A DNA stretch of 64,000 bases from Kitasatospora viridis (GTDB lineage Bacteria; Actinomycetota; Actinomycetes; Streptomycetales; Streptomycetaceae). The position numbers and the translations under genes are program-made. Of this stretch, positions 15,003-23,996 are shown piece by piece. Positions within the stretch are counted from its first letter, which is position 1. Every line of letters begins with the position of its first letter. Location: positions 3,495,501-3,559,500 of the forward strand of contig NZ_VIWT01000001.1 in assembly GCF_007829815.1 (NCBI RefSeq), written 5' to 3'. Under the pieces are notes generated by a model, which saw only the letters and a list, made by a program, of their open reading frames with translations, was not told the DNA's origin and ran no database searches.

Positions 15003-16682
15003 ATGCGCGCACAGGATCCGCACCCCAGTACCGAACGGCCGCCCGCCCCACTGCCCATCCACAACTCTAGTGCGGTGGAACAGAGTCCCGCGCCCCCGTC
15101 GGCACTGTCCCCCTCGGTGTTATCCCCCTCGGCGCTGCTCGGCCTGCAGCGCACCGCCGGTAACGCCGCTGTCGTCCAGCTGCTCCGACGGGCCGGACAC
15201 CTCGGTACGCAGGCCCAGCAGGAGCACCAGCACGGTGACGGCTGCGGCCACCGGCAGACCGGCGAGGCTCCTGTGCAGCGCTCCGCAGTTCACGAGGTGC
15301 TGAACTCGGGAGGTCGGCCCCTGGACGAGGTCACCCGCACCGACATGGAGGGCCGCTTGGGAGCGGATTTCTCCGACGTCCGCATCCATGACGGCATCAC
15401 CGCCCAACGCTCCGCCGCCGAGATCGGCGCGCGCGCCTACACCTCGGGTAACCACGTCGTCATCGGCGCCGGCGGCGCCGATAAGCACACCCTCGCCCAC
15501 GAGCTGACCCACGTCATCCAACAGCGGCAAGGCCCGGTCGCCGGCACTGACAACGGCGCCGGCCTGCGAGTCTCCGACCCCGGCGACCGGTATGAGCGCG
15601 CGGCCGAGGAAAACGCCAACCGGGCCATGGCAACTAGCCCCGGAATCGCGCAGAGCCTGCAACGCCACGCGGACCCCGCCCCCGCGCAGGCGCCTGCCCC
15701 GTCCGTGCAACGTGCCTACAACTATGAGAACCCCGAGGACCCCCAGAACCTCCTGACCGTTGAACACTGGGAACGGGAAGCAGGGGTGACGGGTACAAAG
15801 GGGAGGAAGGCCGAAGTCCTCACGAAGGCCCAGAACAGAGTCGACAGCAGCGGAACCTCTGGTGGCGGCAAGGGCAGTAGTAGTAAGGGCAGTAGTAGTA
15901 AGGCCAAGAATAAGGCGAGCGGAAGCAAGGCCAGCAGTAGTAAGGGCAGCAGTAGCAGTAGCCAGCCCGAGGAACAAGAGCGCACGATCGGGACCATCAT
16001 CACGGATATCGGCCCTGGGCTCTTGGCAGAGCTGGCGACGAAGCCCGCGAGTGCCGAACAGTTGAAGCTGTACCGGGCGATGAGCCCCTTGGAGGCGAGC
16101 AGCATCCTCAGCTACTGGGGCACGAAGCGGCAGGGCGACACCCACGAGTTCGTGAAATCGCGTAGCGGCTCGGCTTCGGACTTCAGGAAGAGGGGTCATG
16201 TCGGCATGACCATCGGCAAGCACCTCGGTGACATCGGTCAGGCTGAGGAATATCACGGCAGGCAGGCGGCGGGTTATGAGGTCCTGCTTGAGTTCGAGTT
16301 GAAGCCGGGTGCGCACGAGGAACTGTTCAAGCCGAAGCACATGGCCCTCGGGCCCTCCTACAAGACCGAGTTGATTCGGGAGGCGCACGCCAGGAGTGCC
16401 GGTGACGGTGAAACCCCTGAGGAGTTCAAGGAAGCAACGGTCAACGAGGGCCTGCGGCAGGGGTACATCGGAGTCAAGGCGGAGGACACCGAGCCCTTCA
16501 GCATCTCCCTCGCGCAGGGCGGTACGCCAGCTGCCAGGCAGGTCGGCGCGAGCCAGTTGCTGTTCGAACTGCTCATCCAGCGCATCACGGTGAAGGGCAT
16601 CAAGGGAGAAGGAATTCCCGACCATCGTGACGTTGCTGTGGGGCATGCAGTCGATGCCTACCGGGAACAGTCGGACGAGTGA
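15003..16682 (+). CDS. DUF4157 (eCIS core domain) protein with candidate toxin C-terminus
   Basis: The product has 559 residues from the ATG at 15003, which follows GGAGGAGGA. Residues 44-62 carry the LLGLQRTAGNAAVVQLL motif common in cargo of contractile injection systems. Residues 96-175 are a DUF4157 domain with a metalloprotease-like HELTH at 166-170. A Ser/Lys/Gly linker spans about 282-324. The last 235 residues form a separate domain with LYRAMSPLEA near 356, HVGMTIGKHLG and YEVLLEFELK; the Arg-first pattern recalls ADP-ribosyltransferase toxins, but the full catalytic set was not established. No injection-system structural genes are in the window, and no obvious immunity gene is adjacent. 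Effector role is inferred. Confidence 0.8.
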   Translation: MRAQDPHPSTERPPAPLPIHNSSAVEQSPAPPSALSPSVLSPSALLGLQRTAGNAAVVQLLRRAGHLGTQAQQEHQHGDGCGHRQTGEAPVQRSAVHEVLNSGGRPLDEVTRTDMEGRLGADFSDVRIHDGITAQRSAAEIGARAYTSGNHVVIGAGGADKHTLAHELTHVIQQRQGPVAGTDNGAGLRVSDPGDRYERAAEENANRAMATSPGIAQSLQRHADPAPAQAPAPSVQRAYNYENPEDPQNLLTVEHWEREAGVTGTKGRKAEVLTKAQNRVDSSGTSGGGKGSSSKGSSSKAKNKASGSKASSSKGSSSSSQPEEQERTIGTIITDIGPGLLAELATKPASAEQLKLYRAMSPLEASSILSYWGTKRQGDTHEFVKSRSGSASDFRKRGHVGMTIGKHLGDIGQAEEYHGRQAAGYEVLLEFELKPGAHEELFKPKHMALGPSYKTELIREAHARSAGDGETPEEFKEATVNEGLRQGYIGVKAEDTEPFSISLAQGGTPAARQVGASQLLFELLIQRITVKGIKGEGIPDHRDVAVGHAVDAYREQSDE

Positions 16683-16739
16683 TCAACAGCTGCGGCAGAC
16701 CCGAATGGCGGTCGCCAACGATCAAGATGGCTAGCTGAT

Positions 16740-16823
16740 CTGATGATCAGTCACTAGCCTCAAGGTCAGCCCTGCAGCAGGCCCCTGACCTGCGCGATGC
16801 CGCGACGGTTCCGCTCCAGGGCC
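16740..16823. repeat. Direct repeat, copy B
   Basis: This copy contains the same 15-mer (16740-16754) and 46-mer (16778-16823) as copy A. The 46-mer is the coding end of the HTH gene; the 15-mer lies just beyond its stop and is identical to the sequence just upstream of the SDR start at 14739. Confidence 0.85.
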
Positions 16824-17674
16824 GCCTCGTCCAGCCGGGGCCGGGCCGCCGCGCACGCCTTGCACTCGCCGGGCCCGAGGTCGGTGCGGATCGGCGCCTC
16901 GCAGGTCGGGCACGCCCGCAGCGGCAGCGGCGGGGGAGGGCCCACGGGTTCGCGCTGCTGCGGGAACGGCGGCGCCGGAGGCATCTTCCGCTCCAGCCGA
17001 CGACGGACGAACGCGGCCGGCGCGTGGATCGGGTCCGCGGGCAGCCCGTCCGTGAGCGCGTGCGCCAGCCGCGCCTCGCTCCGGTCCCGGCTCAGCCAGT
17101 CGACCACCAGCGGTGCCAGGTTGACGATCTCGTGCAACCCGAGCGCCAGCCGCGCGCACGGCGAGAGCGCATTGGCGAGCGCACGGCACGCGGCGGCGAG
17201 CGGGGAGTCGGGGTCAGGCTCGGGAGCGGGCGGGTGGTTGTTCTGCTCACCGTTGTTCTGTTTCTTGGGAGAACTGCCGAACGCCCGACGGGCCCGCACC
17301 CCGAGTGTCGGCTTCCGGTCACTCGGCTCCGTGGCGGTGACGCCTGCCGCTGCCCACGCCTCGGCGACCTCCGCAGCAGTGGTGAGCGGCACGCTGCTCA
17401 CCAGGATCCGGGTGCTCCAGGTGCCCTTGGTGGGGTCCTGCTCGCGTCGGACGTGCAGGAATCCCTCTTCCCGCAGCTGGGCGCGGGCGTTGGAGACGGC
17501 CTGCCGCCCCTCGGGCATCCTCGCGCCGATGGTGAGGATGGTCTCCCGGCTGCCGGGGGGTAGCGAGAGCGCCCAGAGCAGCAGGGCCTTCGCCGTACCA
17601 CGAAGACGCGGATGGCGGACGATTTCATGAGATGCGCGGACGTAGCGGTCGGGCGCGATAAGGTGGATCTGCAT
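16766..17674 (-). CDS. HTH protein with C-terminal zinc ribbon
   Basis: The product has 302 residues. The N-terminal 110 residues look like a winged HTH (GTAKALLLWALSLPPGSRETILTIGARMPEGR in part as AKALLLWALSLPPGSRETI; LREEGFLHVRREQ), of the type in replication-initiator-like and helix-turn-helix domain proteins common on streptomycete plasmids and islands. A low-complexity segment follows (QNNGEQNNHPPAPEPDPD). Near the end, CPTCEAPIRTDLGPGECKAC is a four-Cys zinc ribbon. Start ATG 17674 has a GGAG-type site (AGGAGCTACC). Its 3' end is duplicated at 14816. Role unknown; DNA binding is inferred. Confidence 0.75.
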   Translation of the reverse strand: MQIHLIAPDRYVRASHEIVRHPRLRGTAKALLLWALSLPPGSRETILTIGARMPEGRQAVSNARAQLREEGFLHVRREQDPTKGTWSTRILVSSVPLTTAAEVAEAWAAAGVTATEPSDRKPTLGVRARRAFGSSPKKQNNGEQNNHPPAPEPDPDSPLAAACRALANALSPCARLALGLHEIVNLAPLVVDWLSRDRSEARLAHALTDGLPADPIHAPAAFVRRRLERKMPPAPPFPQQREPVGPPPPLPLRACPTCEAPIRTDLGPGECKACAAARPRLDEAALERNRRGIAQVRGLLQG

Positions 17675-17797
17675 GGGAGTTGGTAGCTCCTGGTGCCATT
17701 GCCCCGGGGTGGTCTGAACACCGCCGGGGCGCTTTCATGTCCTGGTCTAATGACGCGGACGCTAGCACCGGTTGAGTGCTGACTAACCATCAGATGA

Positions 17798-20700
17798 TCA
17801 GTTGTCACCCGAACGAGTGGCCATGGGTACCCGGGCGAGGGCGGCGAGGATCGTCTCGCGGACGTCGGGGACGGGGACGCCCATGTCGCGGAGCCAGGAG
17901 GCGATTTGGAGAATGGGGGCTCCGATGGCGCGGTGGGCATTGAGAAGTGTGGCGAGGGTGACGTTGCCCGAGGCGAGCCGGACGAGCTCTTGCGCCGTTG
18001 CGAGCGGAAGCCCCAGGGGGAGCGTCTGATGAGAGGTTGTGACCCCGTAGGAATTGATCAGAAGGGCGATTTCTTCCGGGGGCATGGGCAGCTGTGCCGA
18101 GGCGGCGACGACACGCGCGAATGGGAGTGGCGTCCCCAGTACCACGTCCTCCCAGGACACCGGACCTTCCGTCGAGAGGAGGGAGTCGTCGATTGTGCTG
18201 GGGGATGCAGGAAGTCGGAGCGGTGCCTTGATCCCGTATTCCATTAGTCGATCAACTGTGTCCTGAAGGGAAGAGTAGAACTCCTCCGCCGCGAAAAACA
18301 CGTTCTCGTAGGTGACCGACATGCTGGGTGGCTCGTCGTCCAGGATGCGAAATAGATAGAGATCGGCTACGTCTGCATCTTCCGGAAGTGGAGAAACGTG
18401 GAATCCAAAACTCGACAGGGTCTCAGCTGCGCGCGATGGAGTCCAGTCAAGGCTGTCTGCTGCGGCAAGTACCTGACTCGGTGAGACGGGTTTTGACGGA
18501 TCGAGCCACGGGGCCATTCCGAAGCCGCCGTCGCTCAATAGGAGGACGGTTTCTCGGGATGGTTCCTCTGGAATCGCTCCCTGGGTGACCTGAAGTCCGC
18601 AGGCTGCGAGTGTCAAAGCAATGGCTGAGGTCGGGGTGCTCGTATGGAGGCTGATATCAGCGAGTGCGCCGGGTGGAACCTCGCCACCGGGTGTCAGCCA
18701 GCTCCAGTTGCTCGAATTATTGCGGAGGAGTGAATTTCCCTCGATGGATCCTGCCAGCGATAGAGTCTCTGCGGGGATTTCGAGGCCGAGGCTACGTAGG
18801 AGGTCGCCGGTCATGGCGATATTCAATCGGAGTGCTGCGGCTGCTTCCAGGAGCTGACTGGTGGATACCTCGCGTCCCGGTTTCCAGATGAGCGGCGAGA
18901 GCAGCCTCAGGCGCATGAGATGGTCTACTTGGGAAACTGTACGAGCGGTGGCCTCGCGGATCCGGCTGGTGAGCGCGTAAATATCCCGACTTTGATCGCT
19001 TGATCTCTCTGGGAAGAGTGCGACATCGGAGGGTAGGGCCGGAAGGCCTGTTCGGTATTCGGAAAGAATTGGGTAGGCCTCGCTGAGCGCATCGAGATAT
19101 GAGATAGGGCGATGGGCGATGAGCCTCCAGAGCAGCAGGCTGTCTGGCCATTCTGGTGCGACGAGGTGGTTTCTTGTGTGCGTGGGATGCAGAATTGAAG
19201 GATCAAGAGGAAGGCATCCGGTGATCGAGGTGCGGAATTCTGTGCCATCGATCATCAGGGGGCGACCGGCCCGGGAGGCTGCCGCTGCCACCATGTCGGC
19301 TACTTCTGTGCTCTCTCTGGCCAGCGCACAGATCCATTCGAACGTGGGGATGAGCCTTCCGTTTTCGATCAGCGAGTCGACTCCTGCCGCAAGGAGGGCT
19401 CCTACCTGGTCGGCATTGTCGTCAAGGACTTCGCGTCGATCCACTGTCATGCTCGTGGGCGATAGTTCGCCGTAGAGATTGACAACCGCCCCCTGTAGGC
19501 CCTGGGTTAGCGTGGAGAGGACCCCTCGCTCTGACGATGACTCTACGAAGATGCCATCTACCAGCAGGGCCCCGCCGGTCTCGCACCAGATCACTTGTGC
19601 CCCGGCCGGGGCGTCGCTCCAACTGACGAACTCTCCAGCAGCGTTGTAACCGTGCTTCTGACTATGGGACGGTGGTCGGCTGCGGAGTTGCCCCGCCTCC
19701 CACTCCACCTCCCGCTCCCCGTCCCGCGCCACCGTCCCGAACTCCGCGATCCCCAGCAGCCGCTCCAGCACCGCGACCGCCGACCAGTCCTCCGGCAGCT
19801 CACGCAGGTACAACCGCACCGCAGTCCCCGGCTCCTGCCCCCGCCTCGCCTTCTCCACGATCCGGAACAGGTGCCCCGGCCCGAAGATCGACACCTCCAA
19901 CTCCGGCCCCAGCTGCCCTTTCGCGTCCATCCGGCAGGTCCGCACCCGGATCTCGTCCGCGAGCATGAAGTAGCTCAACACCCCGATCCCGAAACGGCTG
20001 TTGGGATACAGCACCACCGGCGGCTCGACCTCCCGCCACTGCGCCTGCTCCAGCTTGAAGTCCAGCTGCTCGGCGAACCGCGCCCCCGCGTTGGAGAACA
20101 CCCCGCGCAGCTCGGCCTCGCCCATCCCGACGCCGTTGTCCCGGCACTCCAGGTACGGGCGGCCGTCCTCCACACCCTGCTCGAACTCGATCTTCCCCTC
20201 GTACCGGTACGACGCCATCGCCGAGGACCGGTCCAGGTACTCGGTCCGCGCCAGCCGGTACCGGCAAGCATCGAGCGCGTTCTGGTACAGCTCACGCACC
20301 GCCAAGTCCCGGTCCTTGTACAGCTGAGTGCCCATCAGCAGCCCGCGCACCCGGCGCTCGTCGAGCCGGAACCGCGCACCCCGGGCGAACGTGCCCTCCG
20401 CCGGTGCCGTCTCGTCGGACGAGAGCCGCACGGGCAGCGCAGGCAGCTCACCGCCCCACTCCCGGTGCACGGCGTGCAGCAACTCATCTGCCCGCGCCAC
20501 GTACTCCCGCAGACCCTCCACCACCGCCTCGTGCCGGCACTCGGCCCGCAGCACCGGCAGCTCCCGGGTGCCGCCCCACACCGCCCGCTCCAGGGTGTCC
20601 CGCAGCTGTGCCAGCTCCACCGCGTGCGGGATGCCCAGGTGCTCCGCCACGATGTCCGGCAGTGCGGTGCTCTCGATCGACACCCCGTAGGCGAGCGCCA

Positions 20701-21484
20701 GCAGCAGGCTGAGCCACCGGTCCCGCACCCGCTGCCCGCGACCGCCGGGCCCAGCAACGCGGTCCTCCGCCTTCAGGCCGCCGAGGAACTCCCGGTTCCC
20801 CACGTCCGGTCCGCGCCGGATCCCGTGCAGCAGGGCGCACACGCGACCCACGGCGAAGGTCTCCGCGAGCGCGCCGGCCCCGGCCTCCGCCAGCAACTCC
20901 CTTACAGCGTGCGGCTCCGCGAGGTCCTGGTGCTGCGTCAGCCAGCGGTGGAACAGCCACCACCCGATCCCGTCCTCCGCCTCGGGCCGCAGCTCGGCGC
21001 GGTGCGTCAGCAGGTCGTACGTCTCCGCGAACCGTTCGTACGATGCCCGCGCCTCCCCGCCACCGCCCTCCCGCACCTCGGCGAACTCGGCGGCCAGCCG
21101 CAGTGTCCGCACCCGGTACAGCAGCGGCGCGACCACCAGCAGCGCGGCCTCCGCCGCCGACAGTCCCAGCGCCTCCCCGCCGAGCAGCCACTCGACGTTG
21201 CGCAGGAACCGCACCACCACCCCCGGGTCCTGCCACGGGTCCCCGGCCAGCCGCTCGCCCGCCTCGTCCCGCAGCTTCGCCAACTCCCGTGCGACGGCAA
21301 CCGCCCCGGCGCGGTACGTCTGCGCGTCAGCCGCGTCGGCGACGTGCTGCCACACGGCGGACCCGTGGACCAGCCGCGCCCACTCGTCGCCCTCGACTGG
21401 TTCCGCCGCCGGCCGGTCCTGATAGAAGTTCACCGCCCCGACGAACCCGGCCTGGACGACGTTGCGAGCGCTGCCGCCGCTCAT
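17798..21484 (-). CDS. wHTH-Hsp90 (GHKL ATPase) conflict-type protein
   Basis: The product has 1228 residues from the ATG at 21484; the frame stays open to 22486, but that part overlaps a divergent gene and is not protein-like. Residues 8-21 (NVVQAGFVGAVNFY) form a hydrophobic RHIM-like motif. An all-helical region leads to a GHKL ATPase domain: RELYQNALDACRYR near 400, ECRDNGVGMGEAEL near 448, SRFGIGVLSYFML near 497. From about residue 615 the sequence becomes a series of 45-70-residue helical repeats, several ending LG/FG-x-x-VP (LLRSLGLEIP, TLSSFGFHVSPLP, WLRDMGVPVPD). Composition drops from about 80% to about 50% GC across this point. Streptomycete relatives are placed among NTP-dependent conflict systems; a defence role is inferred. 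Confidence 0.85.
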   Translation of the reverse strand: MSGGSARNVVQAGFVGAVNFYQDRPAAEPVEGDEWARLVHGSAVWQHVADAADAQTYRAGAVAVARELAKLRDEAGERLAGDPWQDPGVVVRFLRNVEWLLGGEALGLSAAEAALLVVAPLLYRVRTLRLAAEFAEVREGGGGEARASYERFAETYDLLTHRAELRPEAEDGIGWWLFHRWLTQHQDLAEPHAVRELLAEAGAGALAETFAVGRVCALLHGIRRGPDVGNREFLGGLKAEDRVAGPGGRGQRVRDRWLSLLLALAYGVSIESTALPDIVAEHLGIPHAVELAQLRDTLERAVWGGTRELPVLRAECRHEAVVEGLREYVARADELLHAVHREWGGELPALPVRLSSDETAPAEGTFARGARFRLDERRVRGLLMGTQLYKDRDLAVRELYQNALDACRYRLARTEYLDRSSAMASYRYEGKIEFEQGVEDGRPYLECRDNGVGMGEAELRGVFSNAGARFAEQLDFKLEQAQWREVEPPVVLYPNSRFGIGVLSYFMLADEIRVRTCRMDAKGQLGPELEVSIFGPGHLFRIVEKARRGQEPGTAVRLYLRELPEDWSAVAVLERLLGIAEFGTVARDGEREVEWEAGQLRSRPPSHSQKHGYNAAGEFVSWSDAPAGAQVIWCETGGALLVDGIFVESSSERGVLSTLTQGLQGAVVNLYGELSPTSMTVDRREVLDDNADQVGALLAAGVDSLIENGRLIPTFEWICALARESTEVADMVAAAASRAGRPLMIDGTEFRTSITGCLPLDPSILHPTHTRNHLVAPEWPDSLLLWRLIAHRPISYLDALSEAYPILSEYRTGLPALPSDVALFPERSSDQSRDIYALTSRIREATARTVSQVDHLMRLRLLSPLIWKPGREVSTSQLLEAAAALRLNIAMTGDLLRSLGLEIPAETLSLAGSIEGNSLLRNNSSNWSWLTPGGEVPPGALADISLHTSTPTSAIALTLAACGLQVTQGAIPEEPSRETVLLLSDGGFGMAPWLDPSKPVSPSQVLAAADSLDWTPSRAAETLSSFGFHVSPLPEDADVADLYLFRILDDEPPSMSVTYENVFFAAEEFYSSLQDTVDRLMEYGIKAPLRLPASPSTIDDSLLSTEGPVSWEDVVLGTPLPFARVVAASAQLPMPPEEIALLINSYGVTTSHQTLPLGLPLATAQELVRLASGNVTLATLLNAHRAIGAPILQIASWLRDMGVPVPDVRETILAALARVPMATRSGDN

Positions 21485-21799
21485 CGAGTTGGTGACGTTC
21501 TCCTGCACCACCGGCCGCCCTCCCCGCACCCAGATGGGAGGAAAGCGTACGCGGCCAGCGCTGCGGCAGGGGTGTAGACCCGCAACTCCTGAGCCACGAA
21601 CCTTCCGCACGGCCGACGTTGGCGAGCCCCCGAGCCCCCGAGCCCCGAGCCCCCGAGCTGCGCGATCGCCGCACACCCCCGAGGCCCGCACCGCCCACCT
21701 CTCCGGGCTCGCCCAGGGCTGCCCTCCGGGCTCGGCTCGGGTCCGGCTCCGCCGCGGTGACGACGTGGGGCGGGGTGCTCGCTTCCTACCGTCGTCGGT
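21485..21799. other. Divergent intergenic region with short tandem repeat
   Basis: These 315 bp separate the Hsp90-like gene from a secreted hydrolase gene. Apart from the GAGCCCCC tandem tract at 21624-21658 I see no gene, and no promoter I would defend. Confidence 0.45.
21624..21658. repeat. Short tandem repeat GAGCCCC(C)
   Basis: Four full or near-full units of GAGCCCCC plus a partial one lie head to tail. The unit length alternates between 7 and 8, so it looks like a slippage product. Confidence 0.7.
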
Positions 21800-22987
21800 A
21801 TGACTCGCATCCGTCGCACCGCCGTAGCCGCCGCCCTCGCGTTGGTCCTGCCGCTGCCGATCACCGCAGCGGGCACGGCCTTCGCCGCCGCCGGACAGGC
21901 CCCCGCCACCACTGCCTCGACCCCGACCCGCCAGGGCGTTCAGCTGGAGCTCCCCCGCCCGACCGGCCCGCACGCGGTCGGCGTCAGCATGCTGCACCTG
22001 GTCGACCAGGACCGCCCGGACCCGTGGGTGCCGAGTGCGGGACCGCGGCAGCTGATGGTGTCGATGTACTACCCGGCCCGGCCGGGCACGGGCCGGGCCG
22101 CTCCCTACATGACCATCGAGGAGGCTCGGCTCTTCCTGGACATGGAGGGGATCGGCAGCGCGGTCCCGGCGCAGGTGCTCGCCGACACCCGCACCTACGC
22201 GTCCACCGACGCCCGCCCGGAGCACGGCAGGTACCCGCTGGTGGTGCTCTCGCCCGGCTTCGAACTGCCGCGCCAGACGCTCACCGGCCTCGCGGTGGAC
22301 CTGGCCAGCCGCGGCTACGTCGTCGCGCTCGTCGACCACACGTACGAGGACTCCGGCACGACCTTCCCCGATGGGCAGACGCTCGGCTGCGCGCTGTGCG
22401 ACCTGGCCAGCGTGACGGACGCCGAGAACGTGCAGAGCCGGACCGAGGACCTCTCGTTCGTGCTGGACCAGCTGACCAGCCGCCATTCACCCTGGCAGTA
22501 CGCACAGTTGATCAACGGCAAGCGGATCGGAATGGCCGGGCACTCGCTCGGCGGCAACGCCGTCACCGCGACCATGGCGGCCGACCGGCGGGTGCGGGCC
22601 GGCGCCGACCTGGACGGCAGGTTCTTCGTACCGGTGCCGACCGCCGGTCTCGACGGCCGGCCGGTGCTGCTGCTCGGCAATCCGGCGAACCACGCGGTGG
22701 GCGGCGACGAGTCGAGCTGGGCGACGGACTGGCCGTCCCTCGACGGCTGGAAGCGCTGGCTGACTGTCACCGGCTCCAACCACGTCAGCTTCACCGACGT
22801 GCCCGTGCTCGCCCATGAGGCGGGCATCCCGGGCGTGGACGGCTCGATCCCGGCGGTGCGCGCCGAGCAGCTGACCCGCGACTACGTCGCGGCCTTCTTC
22901 GACGAGCAGCTGAAGGGCATCCCGCAGCCGCTGCTGGATGGTCCGTCGCCGGCCGACCCGGAGGTCGTCTTCCAGCAGCGGCCCTGA
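21800..22987 (+). CDS. Secreted alpha/beta hydrolase (PAF-acetylhydrolase/chlorophyllase-like)
   Basis: The product has 395 residues with a Sec-type signal peptide (MTRIRRTAVAAALALVLPL... cleavage after about AFA-AAG, residue 30). The nucleophile elbow is GHSLGG, in IGMAGHSLGGNAVTATMA; an upstream VDHTYEDSGTTFPDG and a late His in GSNHVSFTDVP complete the likely triad. The overall order matches the platelet-activating-factor acetylhydrolase-like group of secreted esterases. Cys in LGCALCDL may form a disulfide. It stands alone between the Hsp90-like gene and a DUF4097 gene. Substrate unknown, probably an ester lipid. Confidence 0.88.
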   Translation: MTRIRRTAVAAALALVLPLPITAAGTAFAAAGQAPATTASTPTRQGVQLELPRPTGPHAVGVSMLHLVDQDRPDPWVPSAGPRQLMVSMYYPARPGTGRAAPYMTIEEARLFLDMEGIGSAVPAQVLADTRTYASTDARPEHGRYPLVVLSPGFELPRQTLTGLAVDLASRGYVVALVDHTYEDSGTTFPDGQTLGCALCDLASVTDAENVQSRTEDLSFVLDQLTSRHSPWQYAQLINGKRIGMAGHSLGGNAVTATMAADRRVRAGADLDGRFFVPVPTAGLDGRPVLLLGNPANHAVGGDESSWATDWPSLDGWKRWLTVTGSNHVSFTDVPVLAHEAGIPGVDGSIPAVRAEQLTRDYVAAFFDEQLKGIPQPLLDGPSPADPEVVFQQRP

Positions 22988-23148
22988 CACCGCAGCGCCC
23001 GCACCCGTGCCCTCGCCCTGCGGCGCATAGCGTTCACTGGCAGCCCATTGCAATAGATGACCACTCCTCCATTGCATTCCCTTCGAAGCCACTGCAACGA
23101 AACTGACCCTATGACCTGCACATCTATCACTCATGAGCAATGAAGCCG

Positions 23149-23177
23149 TTGCCTAATCCTTGAAAGCAACGTAGCGT
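23149..23177 (+). promoter_or_regulatory. Candidate promoter of the DUF4097 gene
   Basis: TTGCCT (23149-23154), 17-bp spacer, TAGCGT (23172-23177) matches a housekeeping promoter. It lies in an unusually AT-rich patch (about 23040-23165) that also holds several TTGCA-type near-repeats. Confidence 0.5.
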
Positions 23178-23235
23178 TTCACTCATCAGAAACGCCGCGG
23201 CGGACGATCGGCCCGCCCCACCCAAGGAGCCCACG

Positions 23236-23901
23236 ATGCAGAAGTTCGCCACCACCTCCCCGGTCACCGCGGTCCTGGAGGTCACCGCCGGGCGGGTGCA
23301 GCTGATCGCCGCCGACCGCAACGACGCCGTGGTGGAGGTGCGGCCGGCCAACCCGGCCAAGAGCCGCGACGTGAAGGCCGCGGGGCAGTTCGAGGTCAGC
23401 TTCGCCGACGGCGTGCTGCGGGTGCACAACCCGCAGGCCCGGAACCAGTACTTCGGCCCCTCCGGCTCCGTCGAGATCACCGTGCAGCTCCCGAGCGGCT
23501 CCGGCGTGCAGGGCAAGTCGGCCGCCTGCGAGCTGCGCGGGGTCGGCCGGCTCGGCGACGTGGTCTTCGACGGCGCCTACCACCGCATCAAGCTGGACGA
23601 GGCCGCCAGCCTGCGCCTCACCGCGACCGACGGCGACGTCGAGGTCGGCCGGGTCGGCGGGCCCGCCCGGATCACCACCGCCCGCGGTGACATCCGGATC
23701 GTCGAGGCGGTCCGCGGCGACTTCGAGCTGCGCACCCACGCCGGCGACATCACCGTCGGCGCCGCCACCGGCGTCTCCGCCTCGCTGGACGCCAAGACCG
23801 GCTACGGCCGGATCAGCAACGCCTTGAAGAACGACGGCACCCCCGAGCTGACCATCCGCGCCACCGTCTCCGCCGGTGACATCACCGCCCACAGCCGCTG
23901 A
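23236..23901 (+). CDS. DUF4097-family beta-strand repeat protein
   Basis: The product has 221 residues, ATG at 23236 after AAGGAG. It consists of short repeated beta-strands (LEVTAGRVQLIAADR, LRLTATDGDVEVGRVGG, ITTARGDIRIVEAVRGD, FELRTHAGDITVGAATG), the right-handed beta-helix-like pattern of DUF4097 (adhesin-like) proteins. There is no signal peptide or membrane helix, so it acts in the cytoplasm. In many actinobacteria such genes pair with a small HTH gene; none is next to it here. The function of the family is not known. Confidence 0.88.
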   Translation: MQKFATTSPVTAVLEVTAGRVQLIAADRNDAVVEVRPANPAKSRDVKAAGQFEVSFADGVLRVHNPQARNQYFGPSGSVEITVQLPSGSGVQGKSAACELRGVGRLGDVVFDGAYHRIKLDEAASLRLTATDGDVEVGRVGGPARITTARGDIRIVEAVRGDFELRTHAGDITVGAATGVSASLDAKTGYGRISNALKNDGTPELTIRATVSAGDITAHSR

Positions 23902-23951
23902 GCGCGGGCAGCGTGCTCACCCGACTCCAACGTCCACTCCGCCGACGTCCA

Positions 23952-23983
23952 GCGGCCCGCGCCCCTCGCAGGGCACGGGCCGC
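23952..23983. terminator. Stem-loop terminator, convergent genes
   Basis: 13-bp arms (23952-23964 and 23971-23983) pair with one G-U. The hairpin lies between the DUF4097 stop and the stop of the convergent lectin gene, 14 bp away. Confidence 0.75.
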
Positions 23984-23996
23984 AAGGCGTACCGCG

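Noticed and set aside
21485..22486. N-terminal extension of the Hsp90-like gene
   Set aside because: It overlaps a divergent, well supported hydrolase gene and gives a low-complexity product; ATG 21484 starts a typical N-terminus.
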